Notes under the pieces: model-generated | Told to the model about the DNA's origin: nothing | The model's input: only the letters and a program-made list of their open reading frames with translations | The model's database searches: none | Made by a program: the position numbers and the translations under genes | Part shown: positions 1-7,761 of the stretch, piece after piece | Layout of the letters: the number at the start of each line of letters is the position of its first letter | How positions within the stretch are numbered: position 1 is the first letter of the stretch | NCBI GenBank assembly: GCA_035647835.1 | Contig: DASRMS010000164.1 | Coordinates: 1 to 31,417, forward strand | Reading direction: 5' to 3' | From: UBA9865 sp035647835 | GTDB lineage: Bacteria > Bacillota > Dethiobacteria > Dethiobacterales > Dethiobacteraceae | DNA: 31,417 nucleotides

Positions 1-18
1 ATATTATTTACTGGTACA

Positions 19-48
19 AAAAAAGCTGCCTCGCTAGGCAGCTTTTTT
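19..48 (-). terminator. Rho-independent terminator after the RACo-like gene
   Basis: A 12-bp perfect stem (19-30 with 37-48, core GCTGCC/GGCAGC) closes a 6-base loop. It is flanked by A-runs on the left and T-runs on the right, so it can work in both directions. It sits 13 bases past the stop of the minus-strand gene and probably also ends a plus-strand gene lying left of the window. Confidence 0.85.
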
Positions 49-61
49 GCTTGAATGTGAT

Positions 62-1909
62 TTAAGCTAACTCATCTAAATCTGGAAATAGCATTTGTTC
101 TGCGAAGACATCAGTGAAGGCCGGATTTGTACCAAGTTCCACAAATTGTACATTGCGCGCAGCATCACCTGAACGTTGGTATTCACTTGTTGAGAGCAAA
201 GCTAATTGTGACCCTGCTCCTGCGGCGTTACCTACCATTTTAACTCTATCTTCTAATTCGAGAGGAATCAGCCCGATAACACAGGCACTATGAGGGTTGA
301 GGTAGTTACCAAATGCTCCGGCGAGGAGGACTTCTTGAATATCGCCTACTTCGATGCCATAACCTTTTACTAAAAGCTGAATACCGGCAGCCATAGCAGC
401 TTTTGCTAATTGAAGTTCACGGATATCTTTTTGCGTTACCATGATCTTTCTGGCTTTTGTTTCTTCTAGGAGAAAAGCCATCGAGCCATCGTGCACAATT
501 AAACGATCCTTGAGTTTCTGCCCAATAGGATGGGTAACTTGTTCTGGTTTCATAATACGACCGGTATCTTCCAGCAGGCCAAACTCAACTAAACCTGCTA
601 CTGTATCCAGTAAAGCAGAACCGCAGATGCCTAACGGTTCTACATCATCAATGACCGTATAGGTTAATTCTTCACCAAAGGTAACATGGTCAATCGCGCC
701 AGTAGCACCACGCATACCAGAACTAATTTGCGCTCCTTCAAAAGCAGGTCCAGCAGCCGTGGAGCAGGCTAGGATATGCTCCTTATTGCCAAGCAGCATT
801 TCACCATTGGTGCCGATATCGACAACTAGTTTAATATCTTCACTCTCATCAAGTTCCGTTGCCAATAGCACGCCAATTGTATCTGCACCAACAAAGCCTG
901 CAATATTAGGTAGAACAAAAACTTTACCACCAGGGTTCATTTCTAGCTGCACATCTTGAGGATCAACTACGATACTATCAGTAACAATCGGTACGTAAGG
1001 AGCAATGGCGACATCCCGAGGGTTAATGCCTAAGAAAAGATGATGCATGCAGGTGTTACCCACGATGGACACGGAATAAATATCATTGCGCTCTAAACCA
1101 GCTTTTTCAGCAGCCTCACCAATTAATTTGTTAATTGCCTGGGTTACTGCACGATGCAAGTCGGCTAGGCCATCAGGATCATTACTTACATGGGTGATAC
1201 GTGAAATAACATCTGCCCCGTACTGTGTTTGCGGGTTTAATGTTGAAGCCACACTTAATTGTTTGCCAGTATAAAGGTCCATGAGAAAACCGGCGATAGT
1301 AGTTGTTCCAATATCGAAAGCAACACCGTATAATTTTTCTGTGGTATTGCCAGCCTCTAAACTGCGGATTTCATCTTTATAGATGACAGCAGTAATTTTA
1401 TGCTGATTATTCCGTAAGAGATCAGGGATAGTTCTAAGTACATCAACAGGATTGTTAGTAATCTCACTAATATTGCCTTGAGCGGTCAGACCATCTCTAA
1501 TACGCTGCCAGTCTGTACGATGGTCGGTCATCGTGGCTTTGTCTACTTCGATATAGCGTTTAGTGATATGCGGCTCTACTTTCGCTGATCTGTCGAGCGA
1601 AGAAAGTAAGATCTTGTGCTGAATATTCTTATCTGATAAAAATTCTACACTCATCTTACTATGAACTTTGGTTAAACAGGCAAAGCGAATGCCTTCATTA
1701 ATTTGTTCTTCAGTTAACTTTTTCTTTTCTTCTTCCAGGGGTTCATTAGCACCAGCAGTTATCCGAACGAGGCACTTTCCGCAGCGGCCTCTACCGCCAC
1801 AAGGAAAGTCGAAATTGATACCTGCATCATTCATGATTTCTTTAAGTGTAGTTCCGTCTTCAACTGCTAATCTTAAGTCTCCTGGAAATAATACTTCGTG
1901 TTTTGTCAT
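62..1909 (-). CDS. RACo-like corrinoid activation/regeneration protein (2Fe-2S + ASKHA ATPase)
   Basis: This family uses ATP to drive reduction of inactive Co(II) corrinoid proteins back to Co(I) in methyl-transfer pathways. What is seen: an N-terminal plant-type 2Fe-2S domain with cysteines at about residues 37, 43, 46 and 78 (CGGRGRCGKC then FAC). A linker follows, then a C-terminal ASKHA nucleotide-binding domain with FDIGTTTIAG, VGNTCMHH, VVDIGTNGEM and AGAFGNYLNP. The chosen ATG at 1909 has AAAGGTG six bases upstream; the ATG 18 bases further out has no such site, so the protein is 615 residues. The gene stands alone: no methyltransferase, corrinoid protein or CODH/ACS gene is visible nearby, so its partner is unknown. 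It lacks the C-terminal 4Fe-4S motifs of RamA. The family call is firm; the exact substrate is inference. Confidence 0.9.
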   Translation of the reverse strand: MTKHEVLFPGDLRLAVEDGTTLKEIMNDAGINFDFPCGGRGRCGKCLVRITAGANEPLEEEKKKLTEEQINEGIRFACLTKVHSKMSVEFLSDKNIQHKILLSSLDRSAKVEPHITKRYIEVDKATMTDHRTDWQRIRDGLTAQGNISEITNNPVDVLRTIPDLLRNNQHKITAVIYKDEIRSLEAGNTTEKLYGVAFDIGTTTIAGFLMDLYTGKQLSVASTLNPQTQYGADVISRITHVSNDPDGLADLHRAVTQAINKLIGEAAEKAGLERNDIYSVSIVGNTCMHHLFLGINPRDVAIAPYVPIVTDSIVVDPQDVQLEMNPGGKVFVLPNIAGFVGADTIGVLLATELDESEDIKLVVDIGTNGEMLLGNKEHILACSTAAGPAFEGAQISSGMRGATGAIDHVTFGEELTYTVIDDVEPLGICGSALLDTVAGLVEFGLLEDTGRIMKPEQVTHPIGQKLKDRLIVHDGSMAFLLEETKARKIMVTQKDIRELQLAKAAMAAGIQLLVKGYGIEVGDIQEVLLAGAFGNYLNPHSACVIGLIPLELEDRVKMVGNAAGAGSQLALLSTSEYQRSGDAARNVQFVELGTNPAFTDVFAEQMLFPDLDELA

Positions 1910-1953
1910 ACCCATCACCTTTCGCATTTATTCTGCATAACGCTGGTAATACT

Positions 1954-1971
1954 TAATCTAGTAACAGATTA
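1954..1971 (-). promoter_or_regulatory. Inverted repeat in the RACo-like gene leader
   Basis: Perfect 6-bp arms TAATCT/AGATTA are separated by six bases. They lie about 10 bases downstream of the inferred transcription start of the minus-strand gene. The position fits a repressor operator or a short leader hairpin. No regulator can be named. Confidence 0.4.
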
Positions 1972-1985
1972 GTTCTCATACTATA

Positions 1986-2014
1986 ATAATAACAATTTTC
2001 GCTAAATTCTTCAA
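1986..2014 (-). promoter_or_regulatory. Putative sigma-A promoter of the RACo-like gene
   Basis: Read on the minus strand: TTGAAG (2014-2009), a 17-base spacer, then TATTAT (1991-1986). This gives a leader of about 70 bases before the ATG at 1909. A perfect TATAAT also reads on the plus strand at 1982-1987, so divergent start sites may overlap here. Confidence 0.5.
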
Positions 2015-2051
2015 CCATAAGGCAACATTGGGAAAATATTAACCACCAAGC

Positions 2052-2213
2052 TAGGCAGGTAGTTAAGAACAATCTACCACATGCCAGAGGTAAAATACTT
2101 ACACAAGAATTAAGAACTCAATCTTGGCCAGATACCATGGGGCAGTTAGCTTCGAGGTCACGCTAGAGAGTAATTCCCAGGCACGATTAGCAGAACGCCT
2201 GCTTATATTTTTT
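2052..2213 (+). ncRNA. Candidate structured small RNA (6S-like layout)
   Basis: The segment has nested pairing that no coding frame explains. An 8-bp closing stem (2052-2059 with 2198-2205) is followed directly by a T-run at 2208-2213. Inside it are GTT/AAC (2062-2064/2194-2196) and AATC/GATT (2071-2074/2185-2188). A long arm follows: TGCC/GGCA (2082-2085/2141-2144), GGTA/TACC (2089-2092/2133-2136) and CAAGA/TCTTG (2104-2108/2122-2126). A side hairpin on the 3' strand pairs TTAGC/GCTAG (2146-2150/2162-2166). Two stems need G-U pairs that would be A-C mismatches on the other strand, so the plus strand is favoured. About 160 bases, a closed rod, an open central bubble with a 3'-side hairpin and a U-tail resemble 6S RNA, but I do not recognise the primary sequence. 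No convincing promoter sits at the expected distance; TATAAT at 1982-1987 would give a longer transcript. Confidence 0.4.
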
Positions 2214-2269
2214 AGTTAAAACTTCTAATTATTCACAAAGTATCTACTCAGCCGTAGACTTTATATAAC

Positions 2270-2303
2270 AAAAAACGCATCCTATAATTAGAATGCGTTT
2301 TTT
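2270..2303. terminator. Bidirectional rho-independent terminator
   Basis: Perfect 11-bp stem: six A plus CGCAT (2270-2280) against ATGCG plus six T (2293-2303), with a 12-base loop. It can stop plus-strand transcripts from the structured RNA region and act as a backup stop for minus-strand tRNA transcripts. Confidence 0.7.
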
Positions 2304-2375
2304 GCTTGAGCATGATTTTTCATATTATCCTCCTATGTAAACAAAGGAATCTAGCCCACAATCTTGTCCAAAGCC

Positions 2376-2417
2376 AAAAAAAAAGCTAATATTGACACTC
2401 ACCGTATCAAAATTAGC
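2376..2417 (-). terminator. Terminator of the initiator tRNA gene
   Basis: On the minus strand GCTAAT, one T-T mismatch and TTGA pair with TCAA and ATTAGC (2417-2385), extended by three more pairs around a GGTGA loop. A run of nine T follows (2384-2376). It begins 12 bases after the tRNA 3' end. Confidence 0.85.
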
Positions 2418-2429
2418 GTTTTCTCTATA

Positions 2430-2505
<76 letters not shown>

Positions 2506-2517
2506 TCAACGAGATTA

Positions 2518-2546
2518 ATTATAACAAAAGATAGAATGCTTGTCAA
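2518..2546 (-). promoter_or_regulatory. Consensus sigma-A promoter of tRNA-fMet
   Basis: Minus strand: TTGACA (2546-2541), exactly 17 bases, then TATAAT (2523-2518). Both hexamers match the consensus perfectly. The start site would fall near 2511, six bases before the mature tRNA 5' end. Confidence 0.93.
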
Positions 2547-2596
2547 ATGGAATAATGTTACAACCTCGGCATTAATAACATCTTTGCATCTGCTTG

Positions 2597-2605
2597 TGCT
2601 ATAAT
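2597..2605 (+). promoter_or_regulatory. Extended -10 promoter of the fumarase operon
   Basis: TGCTATAAT combines the TGn extension with a perfect -10 hexamer (2600-2605). No good -35 is present 17 bases upstream, as is common for extended -10 promoters. Transcription would start near 2612, about 30 bases before the first gene. Confidence 0.6.
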
Positions 2606-2642
2606 CATATAAAAAGTTAATACAATTGCCAGGAAGTGGGGT

Positions 2643-3494
2643 TTGAAAAATATGCGCGAACTTGATGTGGCACAAATAAGTTCAGCTGTAGCGGAAATGA
2701 TCAAAGAGGCAAACTATGTTTTAGGTGACGATGTTTATCAGGCTTTGCAGCAAGCCTTGGAGCATGAAGAGTCGCCTAGTGGGCGTCAGGTGTTAGCACA
2801 ATTGCTAAAAAACGCTGAGCTTGCCCAAAGAGAGCAGGTGCCGCTGTGTCAAGATACCGGCTTTGCTGTAGTATATTTGTCATTAGGACAAGATGTGCAT
2901 CTCTTTGGTGGTGATGTCAACGAAGCCATTCAAGAGGGCATACGTCAAGGCTCTGCTGACGGTTATTTGCGCACATCAATCGTTGCTGATCCTCTGCAGC
3001 GGGTAAATACTAATGATAATACACCTGCGGTCATTCATCTGACCTTAGTGCCAGGAGAGGAAGTAAAGCTAGTCGTCGCACCAAAAGGTGGGGGCAGTGA
3101 AAATGTCAGCGCTGTAAAGATGCTCAAACCTGCTGAGGGTACAGCTGGTGTGATAGATTTTGTTCTTGAGACGGTACGACAGGCAGGCAGCAATCCCTGC
3201 CCACCTGTTATTGTCGGTGTTGGTATAGGAGGTACGTTGGAAAAGGTTACCGAATTAGCCAAAAGAGCTTTGCTGCGAAAAATTGGTCAGTCCCATCCAG
3301 AGTTGTTTTATGCAAGATTGGAGCAAGAACTATTGCAGCGTATTAACAGCCTAGGCATTGGGCCACAGGGATTGGGCGGCAGAATTACAGCTTTGGCTGT
3401 GCATATTGAAACATATGCAGCTCATATTGCCAGCCTGCCTGTGGCTGTGAATATTAATTGCCATGCTGCCCGCCAACTAGAAAAAACTTTGTAG
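2643..3494 (+). CDS. Class I fumarate hydratase, alpha subunit
   Basis: This is the N-terminal catalytic half of the two-subunit, 4Fe-4S, oxygen-sensitive fumarase/L-tartrate dehydratase family, interconverting fumarate and malate. It has 283 residues, normal for the family. Candidate cluster-ligand cysteines appear in PLCQDTG (about residue 69), GSNPCPP and INCHAAR near the C-terminus. GGGSENVSAVKML and VGVGIGGT are family blocks. The TTG at 2643 is six bases after AGGAAG; an in-frame ATG at 2652 is the alternative and is preceded by GTGGGG at ten bases. The beta subunit follows after a 22-base gap and malic enzyme overlaps that, so the reaction is most likely the fumarase one rather than tartrate dehydratase. 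Confidence 0.92.
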   Translation: MKNMRELDVAQISSAVAEMIKEANYVLGDDVYQALQQALEHEESPSGRQVLAQLLKNAELAQREQVPLCQDTGFAVVYLSLGQDVHLFGGDVNEAIQEGIRQGSADGYLRTSIVADPLQRVNTNDNTPAVIHLTLVPGEEVKLVVAPKGGGSENVSAVKMLKPAEGTAGVIDFVLETVRQAGSNPCPPVIVGVGIGGTLEKVTELAKRALLRKIGQSHPELFYARLEQELLQRINSLGIGPQGLGGRITALAVHIETYAAHIASLPVAVNINCHAARQLEKTL

Positions 3495-3516
3495 AATGCA
3501 GGGAGGTGAACTATCG

Positions 3517-4113
3517 ATGCAAGTTAAACATCTTACTACGCCGCTGACCACGGCCGCAGTGTTAACACTAAAAGCTGGTCAAGCAGTGCTAATTTCCGGT
3601 GTTTTATATACAGCACGCGATGCCGCCCATCAACGGCTGGCTGAATTGCAGAGAACTGGTAAAACTCTGCCCTTTGATCTTGAAGGTCAGCTGATATATT
3701 ATGTTGGTCCGGCTCCCGCAAAACCAGGGCAGGTGATTGGTTCAGCTGGTCCCACAACCAGTGGTCGGATGGATCTTTATACCCCGGGGCTCTTAGCACA
3801 GGGTCTTAAAGGTTGTATCGGGAAAGGTGCACGCAGCCAGGCAGTAAAAGATGCTTTGGTAAAGTATCAAGGTGTTTACTTGGCTGCTACAGGGGGTGCG
3901 GGAGCCCTTTTAGCCCAAACTGTCCGGCAGGTGACAGTGGTGGCGTATCCTGAATTAGGGCCAGAGGCTATCTACCGTTTAGCTGTGGAAAATTTCCCGG
4001 CAACAGTAATTAATGATGCCTATGGTAATGATTTTTATGTGAATGGTCAAAAGCAGTATGCACGGCCGATTAGTGAACCAGGAAAGGATGAAAACTATGA
4101 CCCAGGAAGATGA
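3517..4113 (+). CDS. Class I fumarate hydratase, beta subunit
   Basis: C-terminal half of the two-subunit fumarase, 198 residues. Visible family blocks are IGSAGPTTSGRMDLYTP, the GKGARS stretch, ATGGAGALLA and AYGNDFYVNGQ near the end. The ATG at 3517 is chosen because GGGAGGTGA lies 8-10 bases upstream. The ATG at 3496 would place that ribosome site inside the coding region. The 3' end overlaps the malic enzyme start by 17 bases, which suggests translational coupling. The partner is the alpha subunit directly upstream; both are needed for the active enzyme. Confidence 0.92.
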   Translation: MQVKHLTTPLTTAAVLTLKAGQAVLISGVLYTARDAAHQRLAELQRTGKTLPFDLEGQLIYYVGPAPAKPGQVIGSAGPTTSGRMDLYTPGLLAQGLKGCIGKGARSQAVKDALVKYQGVYLAATGGAGALLAQTVRQVTVVAYPELGPEAIYRLAVENFPATVINDAYGNDFYVNGQKQYARPISEPGKDENYDPGR

Positions 4114-5437
4114 ACGCCTTGCCAGGGCGTCAAGACCGGCCGAAGAAGCTATGCGGCTTCATCCCTTTTACCGGGGGAAAATTGAGGTTGGCATAAAATG
4201 CAGAGTACAGGACTTGCAGGACTTTGCTACTTGGTATTCGCCTGGTGTCGCTGCGCCCTGTAAAGCCATCGCTGCAGATGAAAAGTTAGTCTATGAACAT
4301 ACCAATAAAGGTAACTTTGTGGCGGTTGTCTCGGATGGTACCCGTGTCTTGGGTCTTGGTGATATAGGTCCTGAAGCGGCACTGCCGGTGATGGAAGGCA
4401 AGGCACTGCTATTTAAATATTTAGGTGGTGTTGATGCTTTCCCTGTTTGTGTAGATACAAAAGAACCAGATAAATTGATTGAGTTTGTTAAAATGCTGCA
4501 GCCGACATTTGGGGCCATTAATCTGGAGGATATTTCCAGCCCTAAATGTTTTTATATTCTTGAGCGCTTGCGTCAAGAGTGTCAGATTCCTGTCTGGCAT
4601 GATGACCAGCAGGGAACAGCAACTGTGATTTTAGCTGGACTTATTAATGCCCTCCGCTATGTGCAAAAAGATATCCACGAGCTTCGCATTGCGATGATCG
4701 GCGCCGGTGCAGCTAATATCTGCATTACGAAACTGCTTATCCAAGCCGGAGCTGATCCTGGCAAGATTTATGTGACTGATCGCCAAGGAATATTACATCG
4801 AGGACGTGCTTCTGCTCTGCAGCCTAGGCACCAGCAAAAATATGAATTAGCTGTGACTACTAATACTGAAGGCCGCCAAGGTGGGGTAGCAGAAGCGATG
4901 AAAGACTGTGATGTGGCGATTGCTCTCTCACAGCCTGGTCCGGGGGTGATCCAGGCCGCGTGGGTGCAAGCAATGGCCTCTGAGCCCATTTGTTTTTTCT
5001 GTGCTAATCCTACCCCAGAAATGTGGCCGTGGCAGGCAAAAGAAGCTGGAGCTGTGATTGTCGCTACCGGACGGTCCGACTTCCCCAATCAGATAAATAA
5101 TTCCATTTGCTTCCCGGGTATTTTCCGTGGTATTTTGGATGTGCAGGCTGCTGCCATCACGGACGAGATGTGTCTGACAGCTGCTTACACTATTGCTGAT
5201 TTAGGGGCAGAGAATGGTATCGATCCCGACCAGCTCTTGCCCACAATGGATAATGCCGAAGTTTTTATCCGTCAAGCCGTAAATGTGGGCAGGAAAGCTA
5301 TTGAACTAGGGTTAGCACGCCAAGGCCTTTCTGCTGCCGCTTTACGTGAGAAGGCGACAGCGGCGATAAATCGGGCGCGTGGTGCGACCCAGCACTTAAT
5401 GGAGCAAGGTTTTATTGCTGAACCACCCCCACGTTAA
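4097..5437 (+). CDS. Malic enzyme (malate dehydrogenase, oxaloacetate-decarboxylating)
   Basis: Oxidatively decarboxylates malate to pyruvate and CO2 with NAD(P)H formation. The N-terminal malic domain shows WYSPGVAAPC, SDGTRVLGLGDIG, EGKALLFKYLGGVDAFP and VWHDDQQGTA with the metal-binding acidic residues. The C-terminal Rossmann domain has IGAGAANI and FCANPTPE, then SDFPNQINNSICFPG. At 446 residues it is the short bacterial form without a phosphotransacetylase domain. The ATG at 4097 is chosen with GGAAAGG nine bases upstream; longer in-frame starts (4043, 4088) have poorer sites. It shares an operon with fumarase, so fumarate can be taken through malate to pyruvate, or the reverse under reducing conditions. 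Cofactor preference cannot be read with confidence. Confidence 0.93.
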   Translation: MTQEDERLARASRPAEEAMRLHPFYRGKIEVGIKCRVQDLQDFATWYSPGVAAPCKAIAADEKLVYEHTNKGNFVAVVSDGTRVLGLGDIGPEAALPVMEGKALLFKYLGGVDAFPVCVDTKEPDKLIEFVKMLQPTFGAINLEDISSPKCFYILERLRQECQIPVWHDDQQGTATVILAGLINALRYVQKDIHELRIAMIGAGAANICITKLLIQAGADPGKIYVTDRQGILHRGRASALQPRHQQKYELAVTTNTEGRQGGVAEAMKDCDVAIALSQPGPGVIQAAWVQAMASEPICFFCANPTPEMWPWQAKEAGAVIVATGRSDFPNQINNSICFPGIFRGILDVQAAAITDEMCLTAAYTIADLGAENGIDPDQLLPTMDNAEVFIRQAVNVGRKAIELGLARQGLSAAALREKATAAINRARGATQHLMEQGFIAEPPPR

Positions 5438-5452
5438 AGGCAAATTGTAATA

Positions 5453-5508
5453 CTTACGTAATTCACAAAAAGTAGTCATCTATTATACTATTATTGTAAG
5501 GACGTAAG
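5453..5508 (+). repeat. Inverted arms flanking the upstream acs promoter
   Basis: CTTACGT (5453-5459) and its exact reverse complement ACGTAAG (5502-5508) lie on either side of a promoter at 5462-5489. A 7-bp match over this distance could be chance, but the placement just outside the -35 and just past the start site recurs at the second acs promoter. Confidence 0.35.
5462..5489 (+). promoter_or_regulatory. Putative upstream acs promoter
   Basis: TTCACA (5462-5467), a 16-base spacer, then TATACT (5484-5489). Each hexamer differs from consensus at one position. The leader to the acs start would be about 150 bases. Confidence 0.5.
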
Positions 5509-5521
5509 CTGAAGCAGAGAT

Positions 5522-5590
5522 TCCCGCTAAAAAAATGTAACGACTTATTGCAGAGTAGGCACCGGATCAGTATAATGTATAATAGCGGGA
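5522..5590 (+). repeat. Inverted arms flanking the main acs promoter
   Basis: TCCCGCTA (5522-5529) and TAGCGGGA (5583-5590) are perfect 8-bp inverted arms. They enclose the TTGCAG/TATAAT promoter, and the right arm starts at the predicted transcription start. This could be a two-site operator, or a long-range stem in transcripts coming from the upstream promoter. Confidence 0.45.
5548..5576 (+). promoter_or_regulatory. Main sigma-A promoter of acs
   Basis: TTGCAG (5548-5553), exactly 17 bases, then a perfect TATAAT (5571-5576). Predicted start near 5583, giving a leader of about 64 bases. Confidence 0.7.
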
Positions 5591-5646
5591 GTATTATTTA
5601 TAATTAGTTTCTGGTCACTAAAATATTATGAATGGGGAGGTTGAAC

Positions 5647-7608
5647 ATGTTGAAAACTGATGTTTCACAACAACAGCAGGTTTTTGAACCTACAGAAGAA
5701 TTTCGTCAAAAAGCATATTTACAGAGCAGGCAAGAATATGTTGACATGTACGACCGCTCCATTAAGGACTCGGATGGTTTTTGGGCTGAAATGGCAGAAC
5801 AGCTTCACTGGTTTAAAAAGTGGGAGCAAGTTCGGGAGTACGACTTTGTTAATGCCCAAATTAACTGGTTCCGGGGCGGAAAACTAAACGTCTCGTATAA
5901 CTGTTTAGACCGGCACCTAACAACGTCGCGCAAAAATAAGGCCGCTATTATCTGGGAGGGCGATCAGCCAGGAGAAAGTAAGACCTATACCTACCAGCAG
6001 CTGCACAGAGAAGTAAATCGTTTTGCTAATGTTTTGCGTAAAAAGGGCGTAAAGAAAGGCGACCGCGTAGCTATTTATATGCAAATGATTCCGCAGCTGG
6101 CCATCGCTATGTTAGCTTGCACACGTATTGGTGCCATTCACACTATTGTTTTCGGTGGTTTTAGTGCAGATGCCTTACGTGACAGAATCAACAACTGCCA
6201 GTGCAAGCTGCTGATCACAGCAGATGCTGGCTACCGTGCTGGTAAGGTCACACCTTTGAAGGATACAGCTGACCGGGCGCTAACACATTGCCCCAGCATT
6301 GAAAGCGTGATAGTTTATCAGCATACAGGAAGCGAAGTTAACATGGTAACCGGACGAGACAGCTGGTGGGATGAGGAAATGACAGCCGAGAATATTACTA
6401 ATTTCTGTCCACCCACGGAAATGGATGCAGAAGATCCTTTGTTTATTCTTTATACCAGCGGTAGTACCGGTAAACCAAAAGGTGTCTTGCACACTACAGG
6501 CGGATATTTAACCTACGCTGCTACGACGTGTAAATATATTTTTGATCTTAAAGAAGAGGACACCTACTGGTGTACAGCCGATATTGGCTGGATTACTGGA
6601 CACACTTATATTGTTTACGGCCCCTTGGCCTCAGGCGCCACCACGTTAATGTTTGAGGGTGTACCCAACTATCCTCAGCCAGATCGCTTCTGGGAAATAG
6701 TAGAAAAGCATCAAGTTAATATCTTCTATACTGCGCCTACTGCTATCCGTGCTATGATGCGAGATGGAGAAAAATGGCCTAATGGCCGTGATTTAAGCAG
6801 TCTTCGTTTACTTGGTACCGTTGGCGAGCCTATTAATCCGGAAGCTTGGTTATGGTATCATCGCGTAATTGGTAAAGAACGCTGCCCGATTGTTGATACC
6901 TGGTGGCAAACCGAAACGGGTGGTATTTTGATCTCGGCTATTCCTGGCGCCATTGCCACAAAGCCAGGTTCTGCTACCTTACCATTCTTTGGTGTTGAAC
7001 CATTAGTAATTCGACAAGACGGTAGTACGGCAGATGTGAATGAAGGCGGTTATCTGGTTATGCGCGGCGCTTGGCCAGGGATAATGCGCACTGTTTACCG
7101 TGATCATGAGCGCTTTAAGAATACCTACTTTACCCAATACCCTGGTTACTATTTCACCGGTGATGGTGCATATCAAGATCAAGATGGATACTTCTGGCTA
7201 ACAGGTCGCGTTGATGATGTGATTAATGTTTCAGGCCATCGCCTTGGTACAGCCGATATTGAAAGTGCCTTAGTCGCCCATCCCTCTGTCGCTGAAGCTG
7301 CTGTCGTCGGCTACCCTCATGAAATCAAAGGTGAAGGAATTTATGCTTACGCCATCCTGCGGGAGGGGTGTGCGGCAAGTGAGGAATTAAAGGTTGAGTT
7401 AATTCAAGCAGTACGTCAGGCCATTGGCCCGATTGCCAAACCGGATTGTATTCAAATCTGCCCCGGCTTACCTAAAACTCGTAGTGGTAAAATCATGCGG
7501 CGAATTTTACGCAAGATAGCCCATAATGAGTTAGATACTTTAGGTGATACCTCAACCCTGGCCGATCCCTCAATTGTGCAAACATTAATTTCTGAACGTG
7601 TCAGCTAA
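5647..7608 (+). CDS. acs: Acetyl-CoA synthetase (AMP-forming)
   Basis: Activates acetate to acetyl-CoA through acetyl-AMP. It has 653 residues, the usual length. Motifs in order: the P-loop YTSGSTGKPKG, ADIGWITGHTY, DTWWQTETGG, TGDGAYQDQDGY, GRVDDVINVSGHRLGT, and PKTRSGKIMRR with Lys about 615, the residue acetylated in the family. The ATG at 5647 follows GGGGAGG by six bases; the ATG at 5632 has that site inside it. It is monocistronic, with tandem promoters upstream and a terminator downstream. An AcuB-like CBS-ACT protein, a family linked genetically to acs in Bacillus, is encoded 16 kb downstream. Confidence 0.97.
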   Translation: MLKTDVSQQQQVFEPTEEFRQKAYLQSRQEYVDMYDRSIKDSDGFWAEMAEQLHWFKKWEQVREYDFVNAQINWFRGGKLNVSYNCLDRHLTTSRKNKAAIIWEGDQPGESKTYTYQQLHREVNRFANVLRKKGVKKGDRVAIYMQMIPQLAIAMLACTRIGAIHTIVFGGFSADALRDRINNCQCKLLITADAGYRAGKVTPLKDTADRALTHCPSIESVIVYQHTGSEVNMVTGRDSWWDEEMTAENITNFCPPTEMDAEDPLFILYTSGSTGKPKGVLHTTGGYLTYAATTCKYIFDLKEEDTYWCTADIGWITGHTYIVYGPLASGATTLMFEGVPNYPQPDRFWEIVEKHQVNIFYTAPTAIRAMMRDGEKWPNGRDLSSLRLLGTVGEPINPEAWLWYHRVIGKERCPIVDTWWQTETGGILISAIPGAIATKPGSATLPFFGVEPLVIRQDGSTADVNEGGYLVMRGAWPGIMRTVYRDHERFKNTYFTQYPGYYFTGDGAYQDQDGYFWLTGRVDDVINVSGHRLGTADIESALVAHPSVAEAAVVGYPHEIKGEGIYAYAILREGCAASEELKVELIQAVRQAIGPIAKPDCIQICPGLPKTRSGKIMRRILRKIAHNELDTLGDTSTLADPSIVQTLISERVS

Positions 7609-7621
7609 ATAATAAACTAGT

Positions 7622-7652
7622 GCCCGTGGCTAAGCCGCGGGCCTTGTATTTT
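7622..7652 (+). terminator. Terminator of acs
   Basis: A 9-bp G/C-rich stem (7622-7630 with 7634-7642, one G-T pair) with a TAA loop, followed by the T-rich tail TTGTATTTT. It starts 14 bases after the acs stop codon. Confidence 0.8.
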
Positions 7653-7761
7653 CGGCTAAAAATTAAGTTCTGCCTCCTTGTGATTTCCTTAAACTCTGTT
7701 AATGGAATTTTGTTATGGAAGATGATAAGATAAGGCCAGACCAAAAATGTGGAGGCAAAAC

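Noticed and set aside
2021..2230. A cobalamin riboswitch on the minus strand ahead of the corrinoid-related gene.
   Set aside because: I could not find the conserved B12-box or the other cobalamin riboswitch blocks, and the G-U pairs favour the plus strand instead.
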